Shown here: in pieces, positions 55,486-64,000 of the stretch | Position numbering within the stretch: position 1 is the first letter of the stretch | How the letters are laid out: every line of letters starts with the position of its first letter | Source: Sphingomonas nostoxanthinifaciens | GTDB lineage: Bacteria; Pseudomonadota; Alphaproteobacteria; Sphingomonadales; Sphingomonadaceae | Reading direction: 5' to 3' | Assembly (NCBI RefSeq): GCF_019930585.1 | Contig: NZ_CP082839.1 | Location: 1,426,001-1,490,000, forward strand | Length of the DNA: 64,000 bases | The notes under the pieces: generated by a model | What the model was told of the DNA's origin: nothing | Databases searched by the model: none | The model's input: only the letters and a program-made list of their open reading frames with translations | Made by a program: the position numbers and the translations under genes

Positions 55486-58400
55486 ATGGGCGATGGCGCA
55501 CCGACGCTTGAGGTCGGCTTTGCGATCAATCCGGGCGGCTCGATCGAGAGCCTTTCCCAGCTCGACGATCTGATCGGTAAGGCCGCCGCGGACGCCGTGC
55601 GCGAGTTCGCCAAGGTCGAAGCGGCCTCCGGCCACATCCTCGATCTGGGCGGCGCGACGGCATCGCTTACGGCGTTCGGCGCTGCCGCGACCCGCGAAAG
55701 CCAGAACGCGGCTCGCGCGCTTGCCCAGGTCGAAAAAGCGGGCGAGAGCATGTCTCGTCAGCTTGATCGACAGACGACCAGCTTCGGCAAATCCACCGCC
55801 GAGCTGCGCGCCCTGAAGGTCGAGACGGCAGCCTTGGCGGCCGAGCAGCAAGGACTGACCGAACTGGCCGATCGGCTCCGCGCGCAGCAGGAGCAGCTGG
55901 CGACGGCCGAAGCCGCCGAAGCCGAGCGCGTGCGCGAGAGCACGATCGCCCACCAGCTTTTCGAGAACCGCGTGCGTGAGGGTGCCGCGGCGCTGCGCGA
56001 GCAGGAGCTGGTCGCCCAGGCCACGGCCAGGGAAATGGCCGCGCTGTCGCAAGCCTATGAGCGCGCCGCGCTATCGGCCGCGATCGAGCGGAATACCGGG
56101 ACGGGCCGCATCAGCGCGACCAACGCGGGGGCCACGTTCAGCGCCTTGAGCGCCAAGGCTGCCGAGGATGAGGCTACGGCGCTCCGCGAGGCGGGGCTTG
56201 CTTACGCCATGTTCGAGGCGCGGGCCCGTGCCGGCGCCGCGGCGATGAAGGACGCCGACGCTGCAGCGGAGCGCGATGCCGTGGCCGTCCAGCGGCTGCG
56301 CGACATGCTCGATCCGGCTGCCGCCGCGCAGGCGCGCGTCTCGCAGGCGATCAGCGAAGCCCGCCGCGTCATGACCGACGCCGGCTTCAGCGCCGAGGAG
56401 ATGGCGAAGGTCGAAGAGATGCTGGCGATGCGCGGCAACGAGCTCGCGGAATCGCATGGGCGCATGAGCCTCGCCGGAATGGAGGCGCAGCACATTGTCC
56501 GCGCTCTGAGCGACAGCATCGCTGCCGGCCAAAGCCCGGTTCGCGCGCTCACGATGGAGTTCGGCCGGATCACGGAGGCCATGAGCTTCTGGGCAATGCA
56601 GTCCAACGCCACCGAGGGCGTCGTCGGCCGGCTGGCGGCCTTTATGGGCAGCGGCTGGGGCCTGATGATCATGCTCGCGGTCGGCGCGCTGGCGCCGCTC
56701 GTCACCGAGCTGTTCGACACCAGCGAGAACGCCAAGGAGGCGGAGAAGTCGCTCAAAGACTTCCAGAACCGCCAGAGCGACATCAAGAATTTCATCGACG
56801 AGACCACCGGCCGGCTCACCGAGCAGAACCGCGTGCTCGTCCTGAACGCGACCCTGACCCGCCAGGCTGAGATCGCCGCCAACAACAAGGCGATCGCGGA
56901 GTCGCGCGGCGCAGCGTTCGACCGGGCGTCGTCGGCCGCATTCAGCGCGACCCCGGCCGCGCCCGGCACGACGATCAGCGGCGTCGGCTTCACCGACAAC
57001 ACGGCCGTTCAGGGCGTCATCAAGGCCGCTGGCGGGGATGTCGCGAAGCTCGCCGACGGCTTGGCGGCCCTGGCCAAGACCCGCCCCGATCTGGCGAAGG
57101 TCGCTCTGGATGTTTCGGGCATCGGCGGCCAGGCCATCATGGCGCAGCGCGAGAATGACCGGCTGGGCAAAGAGCTGCGTGCGCTGGGTGGCGACACCAC
57201 CGCGCTGGCGCATTCGACGACCGGCCTGATCGAAAAGCAGGTGGCCCTCGCCACCGCGACGACCCCGCTGGCGCGCGCCCAGGCGCAGCTGGCGCTGGTG
57301 AAGGAAGGTGCGGCCGCCGCCGACAAGGCGGGCGGCGCCGCGCTCGACGAGTACCGATCGAAGCTGACGGCAGCGACCAATGCGGTTCATGCGGCCGAGG
57401 AAGCGCAGAAGTCCCAGCGCGCCGCCGATCGCGAGGCCGCCAAGGATCTGAAGCAGCACGAGGCGGCATGGGCGTCGGTGGAGAAGACGATCCGCAACGT
57501 GTCCGCGGCGCTCGACGAGTATATCCGTAAGACGACGCTGAAGAGCCTCGGCATCGATCCTGCGAAGGACTTTGCGAGCCCCGACGACACCCGCACCGTG
57601 CGCGACATGCTGAACGACGCGCAGAAGGAGCGGGAAACCTCGACGCACAACACCTTCAACGACAGCGTGGAGCAGCAAAAGAAAGCGCTCAAGGATCAGC
57701 AGGACGCGTTCAAGGACGCCGCCGAGCAGGCCAAGAAGTACGCGGCCGACATTGCGGAGCCGTTCGGCCGAGCGGGAAAGTCGATCTCTGCGGCCACGGA
57801 AGCGCTCGCGGAATACGTCAAGCAGCAACGCATCCTTTCGGCTGATGTCACCAGCGGCAAAAAGACCGAAGGTCAGGCCGCACAGGCATCCGCACGCAAC
57901 CAGATCGACGCCTATGCCAGCATCACCGGCGCGGCGAAGGATTTCTTCAGCGAGCACAGCCGCATCTACAAGGGACTGCAGGCGGCCGAGACTGCGTTCC
58001 GTGCGGTCCAACTCGCCATGTCGATCGCCGCCATGATCCAGAACGGAGCCGAGACGGCTGGCGCTGTCGTGAACGCCGGTGCGCGCGCCACGGCCGACGG
58101 CACGGCCGGCATCGCCAAGCACAGCCAGCTTCCGTTCCCTGCGAACATCGTCGCCATGGCCGCGACCGCCGCGGCGCTGGTCGGGATCGGCGTCGCGGTG
58201 CTGGGCGGCATCGGCGGCAGCAGCACCAGCGCGGCCGACTATTCGAAGGGCAACACCGGCACCGGCACAGTGCTCGGCGACACGTCAGCGCAGAGTGCGT
58301 CGATCAAGAACGCGCTGTCCGCGCTGAAGGATGTGAACGACGCGACCCTGACCGTCAGCCGCAACATGCTGGCCTCGCTTCGCTCGATCGAGAGCAACAT

Positions 58401-60099
58401 TTCCGGCCTCGCGACGCTGCTCGTCCGCAACGGGAATATCAATGCCGACAGCACCGTCGCACAGGGGTTCAAGACGAGCGGGATCGGCTCGATCCTGAGC
58501 AACATTCCGCTGATCGGCGGCTTCCTGTCGAGCCTGTTCGGCACGAAGACGACCGTCATCGGGTCGGGCTTGTCCGGCCGCGCGCAGAGCGTCGGCGACA
58601 TCTTGAGCGGCGGGTTCGACGCTTCGTATTATTCGGATATCGAGAAGCAGAAGAAGTTCCTCGGTCTCACCACGTCGACGAAATACTCGACGAACTATAC
58701 CGCTGCCGATCCCGACATCGAGAACCAGTTCACGCTGCTGATCAAGCAGTTTTATACGACCATCGGTCAGGCAGCGGGGCCGCTCGGGCAGTCCCTCGAC
58801 TCCGTCCAGAGCAAGCTGCAGGGGTTCACCATCGACATCGGCAAGATCGACCTGCAGGGCCTGACCGGCGACGAGATCGAGACGAAGCTCGAGGCCGTTT
58901 TCGGCGCCGCAGCCGACAACATGGCACAGGCCGCGGCGCCGGGGCTGGAGAAGTTCCAGAAGGTCGGCGAAGGCTATTTCGAGACGCTGGTGCGGGTGTC
59001 CTCGACCGTCGAGCAGGTCGACGCCGCCTTCCAGAAGCTGGGCGTTACGTCCAAGTCGCTGGGCGTCGATGTCGACATGGCGATCGCCGGGATGTTCGAC
59101 AGCGTGAGCGACTTCACCAGCGCCACCGACACCTATTTCGCGGATTATTACACCAAGGCCGAGCAGGCCGCGGCGACGACCGCGCAAATCTCCAAGGCGT
59201 TCGACAGCCTCGGCCTGTCCATGCCGGACACGCTCGACGGGTTCCGCGCGCTCGTTGAGGCGCAGGATCTCACCACCGACGCCGGTCGTCAGACCTACGT
59301 GACGCTGCTCCAGCTTGCGCCGGCCTTCTCCGACCTGAAGACCAGCCTCGAAGGCGCCAAGTCGGCGGCGGACATCTTGTCGGAACGGGAAGACCTGCAG
59401 TCGCAGCTGCTCCAGCTGCAGGGCGATACCGCGGCCATTCGCGCGGCAGCGCTGGCGAAGCTCGATGTCAGCAACCGGGCCCTGCAGGAGCAGATCTATG
59501 CGCTGCAGGACGCCCAGGACGCGGCCAAGGCGGCGCAGGATCTGAAAGACGCGTGGACCAGCGTCGGGACCAGCATCATGGACGAGGTTAAGCGCATCCG
59601 CGGGCTGACCGATACCAGCACGGGCGGCAGCTTCGCCTCCCTGCTGGGCCAGTTCAACGCGGCAACCGCTGCGGCGCGCGGCGGCGATCAGGATGCCGCG
59701 AAGTCGCTCCCAACCCTCTCGCAGTCGCTGCTCACGGCCGCCGCCGCCGCCGCCACCAGCCAGCAGGAGCTGAACCGGGTTCAGGCGCAGACCGCCGCCA
59801 GTCTCGAGGCGACCTATGCCGCGATCAATGCGATGACCGGCACCGCCACCACTACCGGCAGCTCGACCGATCTGGCCGCCGCCGCGGCCGCATCAACCGG
59901 CACAAGCCCTACGTCCGCCAACGACGATCTCATCAGCGAGATCACGGCACTTCGTGACGAAGTGGCCCAGCTGCGCGCCGACACCAACGCGGGCAATGCG
60001 TCGCTTGCCGCGCCGATCAACAAGGTGGCCAAGATCCTCGACAATGTGACGGCGCCCAACGGCGGCGACGCGATCACCGTAGCGGGGGCTGCCGCGTGA
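55486..60099 (+). CDS. Tail tape measure protein
   Basis: 1537 aa, Ala/Gln/Lys-rich, long coiled coils (residues 80-330, 560-800) and hydrophobic segments GWGLMIMLAVGALAPLVTEL and NIVAMAATAAALVGIGVAVL. Determines tail length: by the lambda-type rule of about 1.5 angstrom per residue, a tail near 230 nm. Ends by overlapping the next gene (GTGA). Confidence 0.95.
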   Translation: MGDGAPTLEVGFAINPGGSIESLSQLDDLIGKAAADAVREFAKVEAASGHILDLGGATASLTAFGAAATRESQNAARALAQVEKAGESMSRQLDRQTTSFGKSTAELRALKVETAALAAEQQGLTELADRLRAQQEQLATAEAAEAERVRESTIAHQLFENRVREGAAALREQELVAQATAREMAALSQAYERAALSAAIERNTGTGRISATNAGATFSALSAKAAEDEATALREAGLAYAMFEARARAGAAAMKDADAAAERDAVAVQRLRDMLDPAAAAQARVSQAISEARRVMTDAGFSAEEMAKVEEMLAMRGNELAESHGRMSLAGMEAQHIVRALSDSIAAGQSPVRALTMEFGRITEAMSFWAMQSNATEGVVGRLAAFMGSGWGLMIMLAVGALAPLVTELFDTSENAKEAEKSLKDFQNRQSDIKNFIDETTGRLTEQNRVLVLNATLTRQAEIAANNKAIAESRGAAFDRASSAAFSATPAAPGTTISGVGFTDNTAVQGVIKAAGGDVAKLADGLAALAKTRPDLAKVALDVSGIGGQAIMAQRENDRLGKELRALGGDTTALAHSTTGLIEKQVALATATTPLARAQAQLALVKEGAAAADKAGGAALDEYRSKLTAATNAVHAAEEAQKSQRAADREAAKDLKQHEAAWASVEKTIRNVSAALDEYIRKTTLKSLGIDPAKDFASPDDTRTVRDMLNDAQKERETSTHNTFNDSVEQQKKALKDQQDAFKDAAEQAKKYAADIAEPFGRAGKSISAATEALAEYVKQQRILSADVTSGKKTEGQAAQASARNQIDAYASITGAAKDFFSEHSRIYKGLQAAETAFRAVQLAMSIAAMIQNGAETAGAVVNAGARATADGTAGIAKHSQLPFPANIVAMAATAAALVGIGVAVLGGIGGSSTSAADYSKGNTGTGTVLGDTSAQSASIKNALSALKDVNDATLTVSRNMLASLRSIESNISGLATLLVRNGNINADSTVAQGFKTSGIGSILSNIPLIGGFLSSLFGTKTTVIGSGLSGRAQSVGDILSGGFDASYYSDIEKQKKFLGLTTSTKYSTNYTAADPDIENQFTLLIKQFYTTIGQAAGPLGQSLDSVQSKLQGFTIDIGKIDLQGLTGDEIETKLEAVFGAAADNMAQAAAPGLEKFQKVGEGYFETLVRVSSTVEQVDAAFQKLGVTSKSLGVDVDMAIAGMFDSVSDFTSATDTYFADYYTKAEQAAATTAQISKAFDSLGLSMPDTLDGFRALVEAQDLTTDAGRQTYVTLLQLAPAFSDLKTSLEGAKSAADILSEREDLQSQLLQLQGDTAAIRAAALAKLDVSNRALQEQIYALQDAQDAAKAAQDLKDAWTSVGTSIMDEVKRIRGLTDTSTGGSFASLLGQFNAATAAARGGDQDAAKSLPTLSQSLLTAAAAAATSQQELNRVQAQTAASLEATYAAINAMTGTATTTGSSTDLAAAAAASTGTSPTSANDDLISEITALRDEVAQLRADTNAGNASLAAPINKVAKILDNVTAPNGGDAITVAGAAA

Positions 60100-63000
60100 A
60101 ATTCGTTCCTCCGGTCCAGATCGCGGATGCGGCGCTCGTCGCGTCCAGCCTCCCCGAAACCGACTATGCGGAGTGGTCGGCGGCCGCGACCTATGCCGCG
60201 GGCGACCGTGTCATCAAGGCGGCGACGCATCGCGTCTATGAGAGCGCCGCCGGCGCGAACAAGGGCAACGATCCCGCCGCCGTCGGCAGCGCCGCGTGGA
60301 CGGACATGGGGCCGACCAACCGCTGGGCGATGTTCGTGCCGACGGCGGGCATGGCCTCGATCGCCGCCGGCGCGCTGTCGGTCACCGTCGCGCCCGGCGC
60401 TGCCATCGACACGCTGGCGTTGCTCGACACCGTCGCCGCGACAGCGCGCGTGCAGGTGAGTGTCGGCGGCGCGGTCGCGTTCGACCAGACCTATCCGGTG
60501 GTCGACGCGGTCGTCACCTTGGAGGGTCTGCCGGCTCCGGCCGGCGCGCAGATCACGGTCACCGCCGATGGCTTCGCCACCAATTCGGTCGGCGCACTGC
60601 TGCTCGGCACCGCGGTCGACCTCGGTGTCACCGAGACCAACCCGACGATCGGCATCACCGACTACAGCAAGCGCACGACCGACGATTACGGCGTCACCAC
60701 CGTCGTCGAGCGAGCGTGGGCGAAGACCCTGTCGACCAACGTTCAGGTCGCAACCTCGCGCGTCGACCTGCTTCAGCGCACGATCGCCGCCGTTCGCGCG
60801 GAGCCGGTGCTCTGGATCGCGGAGCAGTCCTATGCCGTCCTGACGCTGTTCGGCTTCTTCTCCGACTTCTCGCTCGACCTGCAGCTGAACGATTACAGCA
60901 TCTGCTCGCTTACCATTCAGGGGCTGCCCAGCGCGCCGACCACGCTCCATGACGTCGACCCGAGCCCGTCAGACACGGCCGGCAGCCTGAAGGTGATCCG
61001 GCCCGAGGTGGTGTCGCAGGCGCGGCTCATCAGCATCAACGTGCCCGAGAACGACTATCCGGAATGGGATGCCGGCGCGACCTATGGCAACGGCGCGCGG
61101 GTCATCAAGGCGTCGATGCATCGGGTTTACGAAAGCGTCGTCGGCGGCAATGTCGGCAACGACCCGGTCAGCCCGACGAATACGAAATGGACCGACGTCG
61201 GCCCGACCAACCGCTGGGCAATGTTCGATCAGGCGCTGGGCTCGGTCACGACCGCGACTGGCGCGATCGTCCTCACGCTGAACCCGGCGACTACCATAAC
61301 CGCGCTGGCGGTGCTGGACACCAATGCGGCGAGCGTCCGCGTGCAAGCGCCTGGCTACGATCGAACCGTTGCCGTCGCGGAGGAGCGCGCGGTCTTCCTC
61401 GATCTCGACGTCGTCGCGGGCGGGCAGTTCACGGTCACGATCGCCGCGACCGGCGGGGCCGCTGCTGTCGAGGCCGGAACGCTGCTGATGGGCGCGCTCA
61501 GCCCGCTCGGCGCCCCGGCGATTTCGCCGAAGGTCGGCATCACCGACTATAGCAAGAAGGACACCGACGATTTCGGGCTGACGACCGTCGTCGAGCGCGC
61601 TTGGGCGAAGCGGATGGAGGTGAGCGCGCTCATCTCGACCGACGCGGCGGACAGCGTGCTGCGGCGGATCGCCTCGATCCGGGGAATGCCCTCACTCTGG
61701 ATCGCCTCCGACGATCTGTCGGCGCTGACGATCTACGGCTTCTTCCGCGACTTCTCGATCCAGCTGGCCGAGAATGCGAGCACGTTCGCCCTCACGGTCG
61801 AAGGCCTGAGCACGGCGGCGCCGGTCCAGCCGCTGGCGACGGTGAGCGACGTGACATGGCCGACGCTGCCGGATCCTGACGGGACGAAGCCGGCCAACAA
61901 CGCCACCGTCGGCGCGCCCGCAGGCACCTACATCGGCGACACCTTGGCGGAAGACGTCGTCGCGCAGGTCCGCGCGCTCCAGCAGCAGACTGGCGGCGGC
62001 GACGCCACCCCGCCCGGTGCGCCGACCGGCCTGGTGGCGACGTCGACGCTGCTCGCCGACGGGACGGTCGACCTCGGCTTCACGTGGGACGCCAACCCGG
62101 AAACCGACATCGCATATTACATCTTCAGCCTCGCGCTGAACGGTGGCGGCGCGGTCCAGTCTGTCGCGCCGGCGAACAGCACGGTCTTCCATGGGATCCA
62201 ACCCAACGCAGCGTTCGTCGCGAAGGTCGCCGCGGTCGACAAGAGTACCAACAAATCGACGTTCAGCGCGGCGATCAGCGGCAACACGATCAAGGACACG
62301 CTGCCGCCCGCGCCGCCGACCAACTTCACCGCGATCGGCAGCTTCAAGGCGATCTCGTTCACCTGGACCAACCCCGGCGACAGCGATCTCGCGGCGATCC
62401 GGCTTCTCTATTCGGCCTCGCCTGATCCCGCGACGGCGACAGGCTATGGCACGGAGGCGACCGGCGTTCCCGGCACCGTCGGCCGGCGCACTGTCTCCGG
62501 CCTCGACACGGGCTTCGCCGGCTATTGGTGGGTGTCGGCGATCGACACGTCGGGCAATGCCAGCGTGCTCACCGGCCCGGTCTATGCGGCAACGATCGTC
62601 AACAACACGTCAGACCTTGCCGACAACATCATCACGCAGGCGAAGCTGGGACCGCTGTCGGTCTACACGGGCGCGATACAGGCCCAGGCCGTCATCGCCT
62701 CGAAGGTCGCGGTCGTAGCCGAGAACCTGTTTCCGGACAGCCAGATCAACGATCCCACGTGGTGGTTCGGGCCTTCTCCTGCGGCCGTCGCTCCGTTCGC
62801 GACGCCCGGCTATCAGGACAATCCCGGCGCGTGGATCGTCAACCCCGATACTGGCTTCTCCGCCACGCTGGGCGCGCCACGGCACTGGCTGCTCTACTCC
62901 CAGCTGGGCAACACGAGCAGCACCAGCAACTACACCTTCTGTACGCCTGGCATCGCTGGGGTCTCGGCAGCTCAGACCTATGCCGTCGCCATCGGCATGG

Positions 63001-64000
63001 AGAACTTCAGCAACGTTCAGGCGAATGTCGACCTGCAATGGATCAACGCTGATGGCTCTATAACCATCGGCACCAACATCGTGTCGATGGCCCCCGGGAC
63101 CGGAGCGCAGATCGTCAAGAAGCAGGTGACCGCACCGTCTACCCCGGTCATCGGCTACCGCTTCGCCTTTTACGTGATCCACAATGGCAGCCCGTTCAAT
63201 GGCTATGTGCGTCTCGGCGAGACGGACCTTCGTAAGGCCAACGGTGCCGAGCTTGTCGTGGATGGCACGATCTCCGCGCAGAAGATCATCTTCAACCAAG
63301 GCTTCGCAGATGCGTTTTTCGCCAACACGCTGACCGTCAGCAGCACATTCGCGGCGAAACTGATCCAGAGCGTCGACAACCTGCCCGGCTACCTGACGAT
63401 CAGCGGCACCGGCTTCAACCTCGGCACGCTCACGCAGACCGCGCAGACGGCCTATAACAACGCAGCTGATCCCGCCGGCGTTATCCGCGCGCAGGGCACC
63501 TATATCGGCGTGGGCAACGTCCTGACGCAGGGCGGCAACCCGATCTCCAATTGGGTGTTCGGCGGCGACAGCGCCTCACTGAACGGCGGCGCGATCGCGG
63601 CAAACACGATCACGTTGAATAAGGCCGTCATCGGCCTTCGCGGGGTCCAGCTGATCGACATCACCTTTGATACCGACCGGGTAAGCACCGTCTATTGGTC
63701 TGCCGGATATGTCGAATGGCAGGACGACGCTGGCAATCGTCGTGTCGATTACATGCGAGCTGGCAGTCAGACCTTCGACGTCAACAATCCGGTCGCCGTG
63801 CTGCTCGTCTGGTTTGACCGGGCTGCCTCGCCCAATGCTTTCGGCGACGGATCGGGGCACTTGTGGGCGGGGATGCCCGCCGGCGGCGTGGCCGAGATCG
63901 TGGGCAACACGAACAACGTAATCCTCGCGCTTTACCGAAACGGCACGAACCTCGACGCAAGCTACGGCCGCACGATCATCGACGGCGACTACCTCAAGAC
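60096..64000 (+). CDS. Large tail/host-specificity protein (cut by right edge)
   Basis: Reading frame open for over 1300 codons from GTG 60096. Residues about 20-590 are a tandem duplication (see repeat features): each copy has TYxxGxRVIKA, HRVYES, WTDxGPTNRWAMF, GITDYSK, TTVVERAWAK and GFFxDFS motifs. Next comes an FN3 domain (PPGAPTGLVATSTLLADG), a second FN3-like part, and a long stretch with YRFAFYVIHNGSPFNGYVRL and GELVVDGTISAQKII-like baseplate/fibre motifs, as in central tail tip proteins. Likely binds the host receptor. Confidence 0.9.
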   Translation, partial: MKFVPPVQIADAALVASSLPETDYAEWSAAATYAAGDRVIKAATHRVYESAAGANKGNDPAAVGSAAWTDMGPTNRWAMFVPTAGMASIAAGALSVTVAPGAAIDTLALLDTVAATARVQVSVGGAVAFDQTYPVVDAVVTLEGLPAPAGAQITVTADGFATNSVGALLLGTAVDLGVTETNPTIGITDYSKRTTDDYGVTTVVERAWAKTLSTNVQVATSRVDLLQRTIAAVRAEPVLWIAEQSYAVLTLFGFFSDFSLDLQLNDYSICSLTIQGLPSAPTTLHDVDPSPSDTAGSLKVIRPEVVSQARLISINVPENDYPEWDAGATYGNGARVIKASMHRVYESVVGGNVGNDPVSPTNTKWTDVGPTNRWAMFDQALGSVTTATGAIVLTLNPATTITALAVLDTNAASVRVQAPGYDRTVAVAEERAVFLDLDVVAGGQFTVTIAATGGAAAVEAGTLLMGALSPLGAPAISPKVGITDYSKKDTDDFGLTTVVERAWAKRMEVSALISTDAADSVLRRIASIRGMPSLWIASDDLSALTIYGFFRDFSIQLAENASTFALTVEGLSTAAPVQPLATVSDVTWPTLPDPDGTKPANNATVGAPAGTYIGDTLAEDVVAQVRALQQQTGGGDATPPGAPTGLVATSTLLADGTVDLGFTWDANPETDIAYYIFSLALNGGGAVQSVAPANSTVFHGIQPNAAFVAKVAAVDKSTNKSTFSAAISGNTIKDTLPPAPPTNFTAIGSFKAISFTWTNPGDSDLAAIRLLYSASPDPATATGYGTEATGVPGTVGRRTVSGLDTGFAGYWWVSAIDTSGNASVLTGPVYAATIVNNTSDLADNIITQAKLGPLSVYTGAIQAQAVIASKVAVVAENLFPDSQINDPTWWFGPSPAAVAPFATPGYQDNPGAWIVNPDTGFSATLGAPRHWLLYSQLGNTSSTSNYTFCTPGIAGVSAAQTYAVAIGMENFSNVQANVDLQWINADGSITIGTNIVSMAPGTGAQIVKKQVTAPSTPVIGYRFAFYVIHNGSPFNGYVRLGETDLRKANGAELVVDGTISAQKIIFNQGFADAFFANTLTVSSTFAAKLIQSVDNLPGYLTISGTGFNLGTLTQTAQTAYNNAADPAGVIRAQGTYIGVGNVLTQGGNPISNWVFGGDSASLNGGAIAANTITLNKAVIGLRGVQLIDITFDTDRVSTVYWSAGYVEWQDDAGNRRVDYMRAGSQTFDVNNPVAVLLVWFDRAASPNAFGDGSGHLWAGMPAGGVAEIVGNTNNVILALYRNGTNLDASYGRTIIDGDYLK
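60153..61043 (+). repeat. Tail protein module, copy 1
   Basis: About 297 codons; opens PETDYAEW...TYAAGDRVIKAATHRVYES and closes LTLFGFFSDFSLDLQL. Period to copy 2 is 885-891 bases. Confidence 0.85.
61044..61830 (+). repeat. Tail protein module, copy 2
   Basis: Opens PENDYPEW...TYGNGARVIKASMHRVYES, same order of motifs, closes LTIYGFFRDFSIQLAE. Diverged at many residues, so the duplication is old. Confidence 0.85.

Overview
The window looks like a piece of a sphingomonad-type alphaproteobacterial chromosome (high GC, SusC-like TonB-dependent receptors, polysaccharide-use genes) with a prophage integrated on its right half. The host assignment is an inference from gene content and codon style; there is no rRNA or other phylogenetic marker here.

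Bases 1-13,410 form a carbohydrate-utilisation locus. It holds two TonB-dependent receptors (one cut by the left edge), a large secreted double beta-helix protein with a C-terminal propeller, a LacI-family regulator, an MFS permease overlapping a GH43 glycosidase, and a second MFS permease. A palindrome, GTGATAACGTTATCAC, lies in front of the beta-helix gene and again (exact core, then degenerate) between the divergent receptor and permease genes. It is the likely operator of the local LacI regulator, so outer-membrane uptake, depolymerisation, inner-membrane transport and side-chain cleavage would form one regulon.

Bases 13,576-21,457 are a complete leftward potassium operon: a 27-codon membrane peptide, kdpF (29 aa), kdpA, kdpB, kdpC, kdpD, kdpE. 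kdpC/kdpD/kdpE overlap by 4 bases and use TTG and GTG starts. Bases 21,774-32,423 are assorted chromosomal genes: a PQQ dehydrogenase with a cytochrome c insert, two redox-type HxlR regulators each divergent from an oxidoreductase (SDR, AzoR), a membrane protein, gamma-glutamyltransferase, TrmL, a PPP-type phosphatase and a cyclophilin.

At 32,497-32,587 lies tRNA-Ser(GGA), followed at once by a P4-type tyrosine integrase. From here to the right edge the sequence is a lambdoid/HK97-like siphophage prophage. In order: integrase; a Panacea-domain gene plus a two-helix membrane protein (probable toxin-antitoxin or defence pair with its own promoter and a perfect 22-base inverted repeat); a secreted orphan; a leftward operon of nine short overlapping genes ending in an AlpA-like excisionase/regulator; a CI-like S24 repressor between two operator regions sharing the half-site TTAGCG; a Cro-like gene; a DUF1376 replication protein carrying iteron-like repeats; a primase-helicase; accessory genes; a terminator; HNH, terminase subunits, portal, protease, capsid, connectors, tail tube, a tail-assembly chaperone with a canonical -1 frameshift heptamer (G GGA AAC), tape measure, and a long host-interaction tail protein cut by the right edge. 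Lysis genes and attR are not in the window.

The most interesting items are the Panacea/membrane-protein pair, the lambda-like two-sided operator arrangement, the G/GT-type frameshift, the iterons inside the replication gene, and the leftward string of orphan genes.
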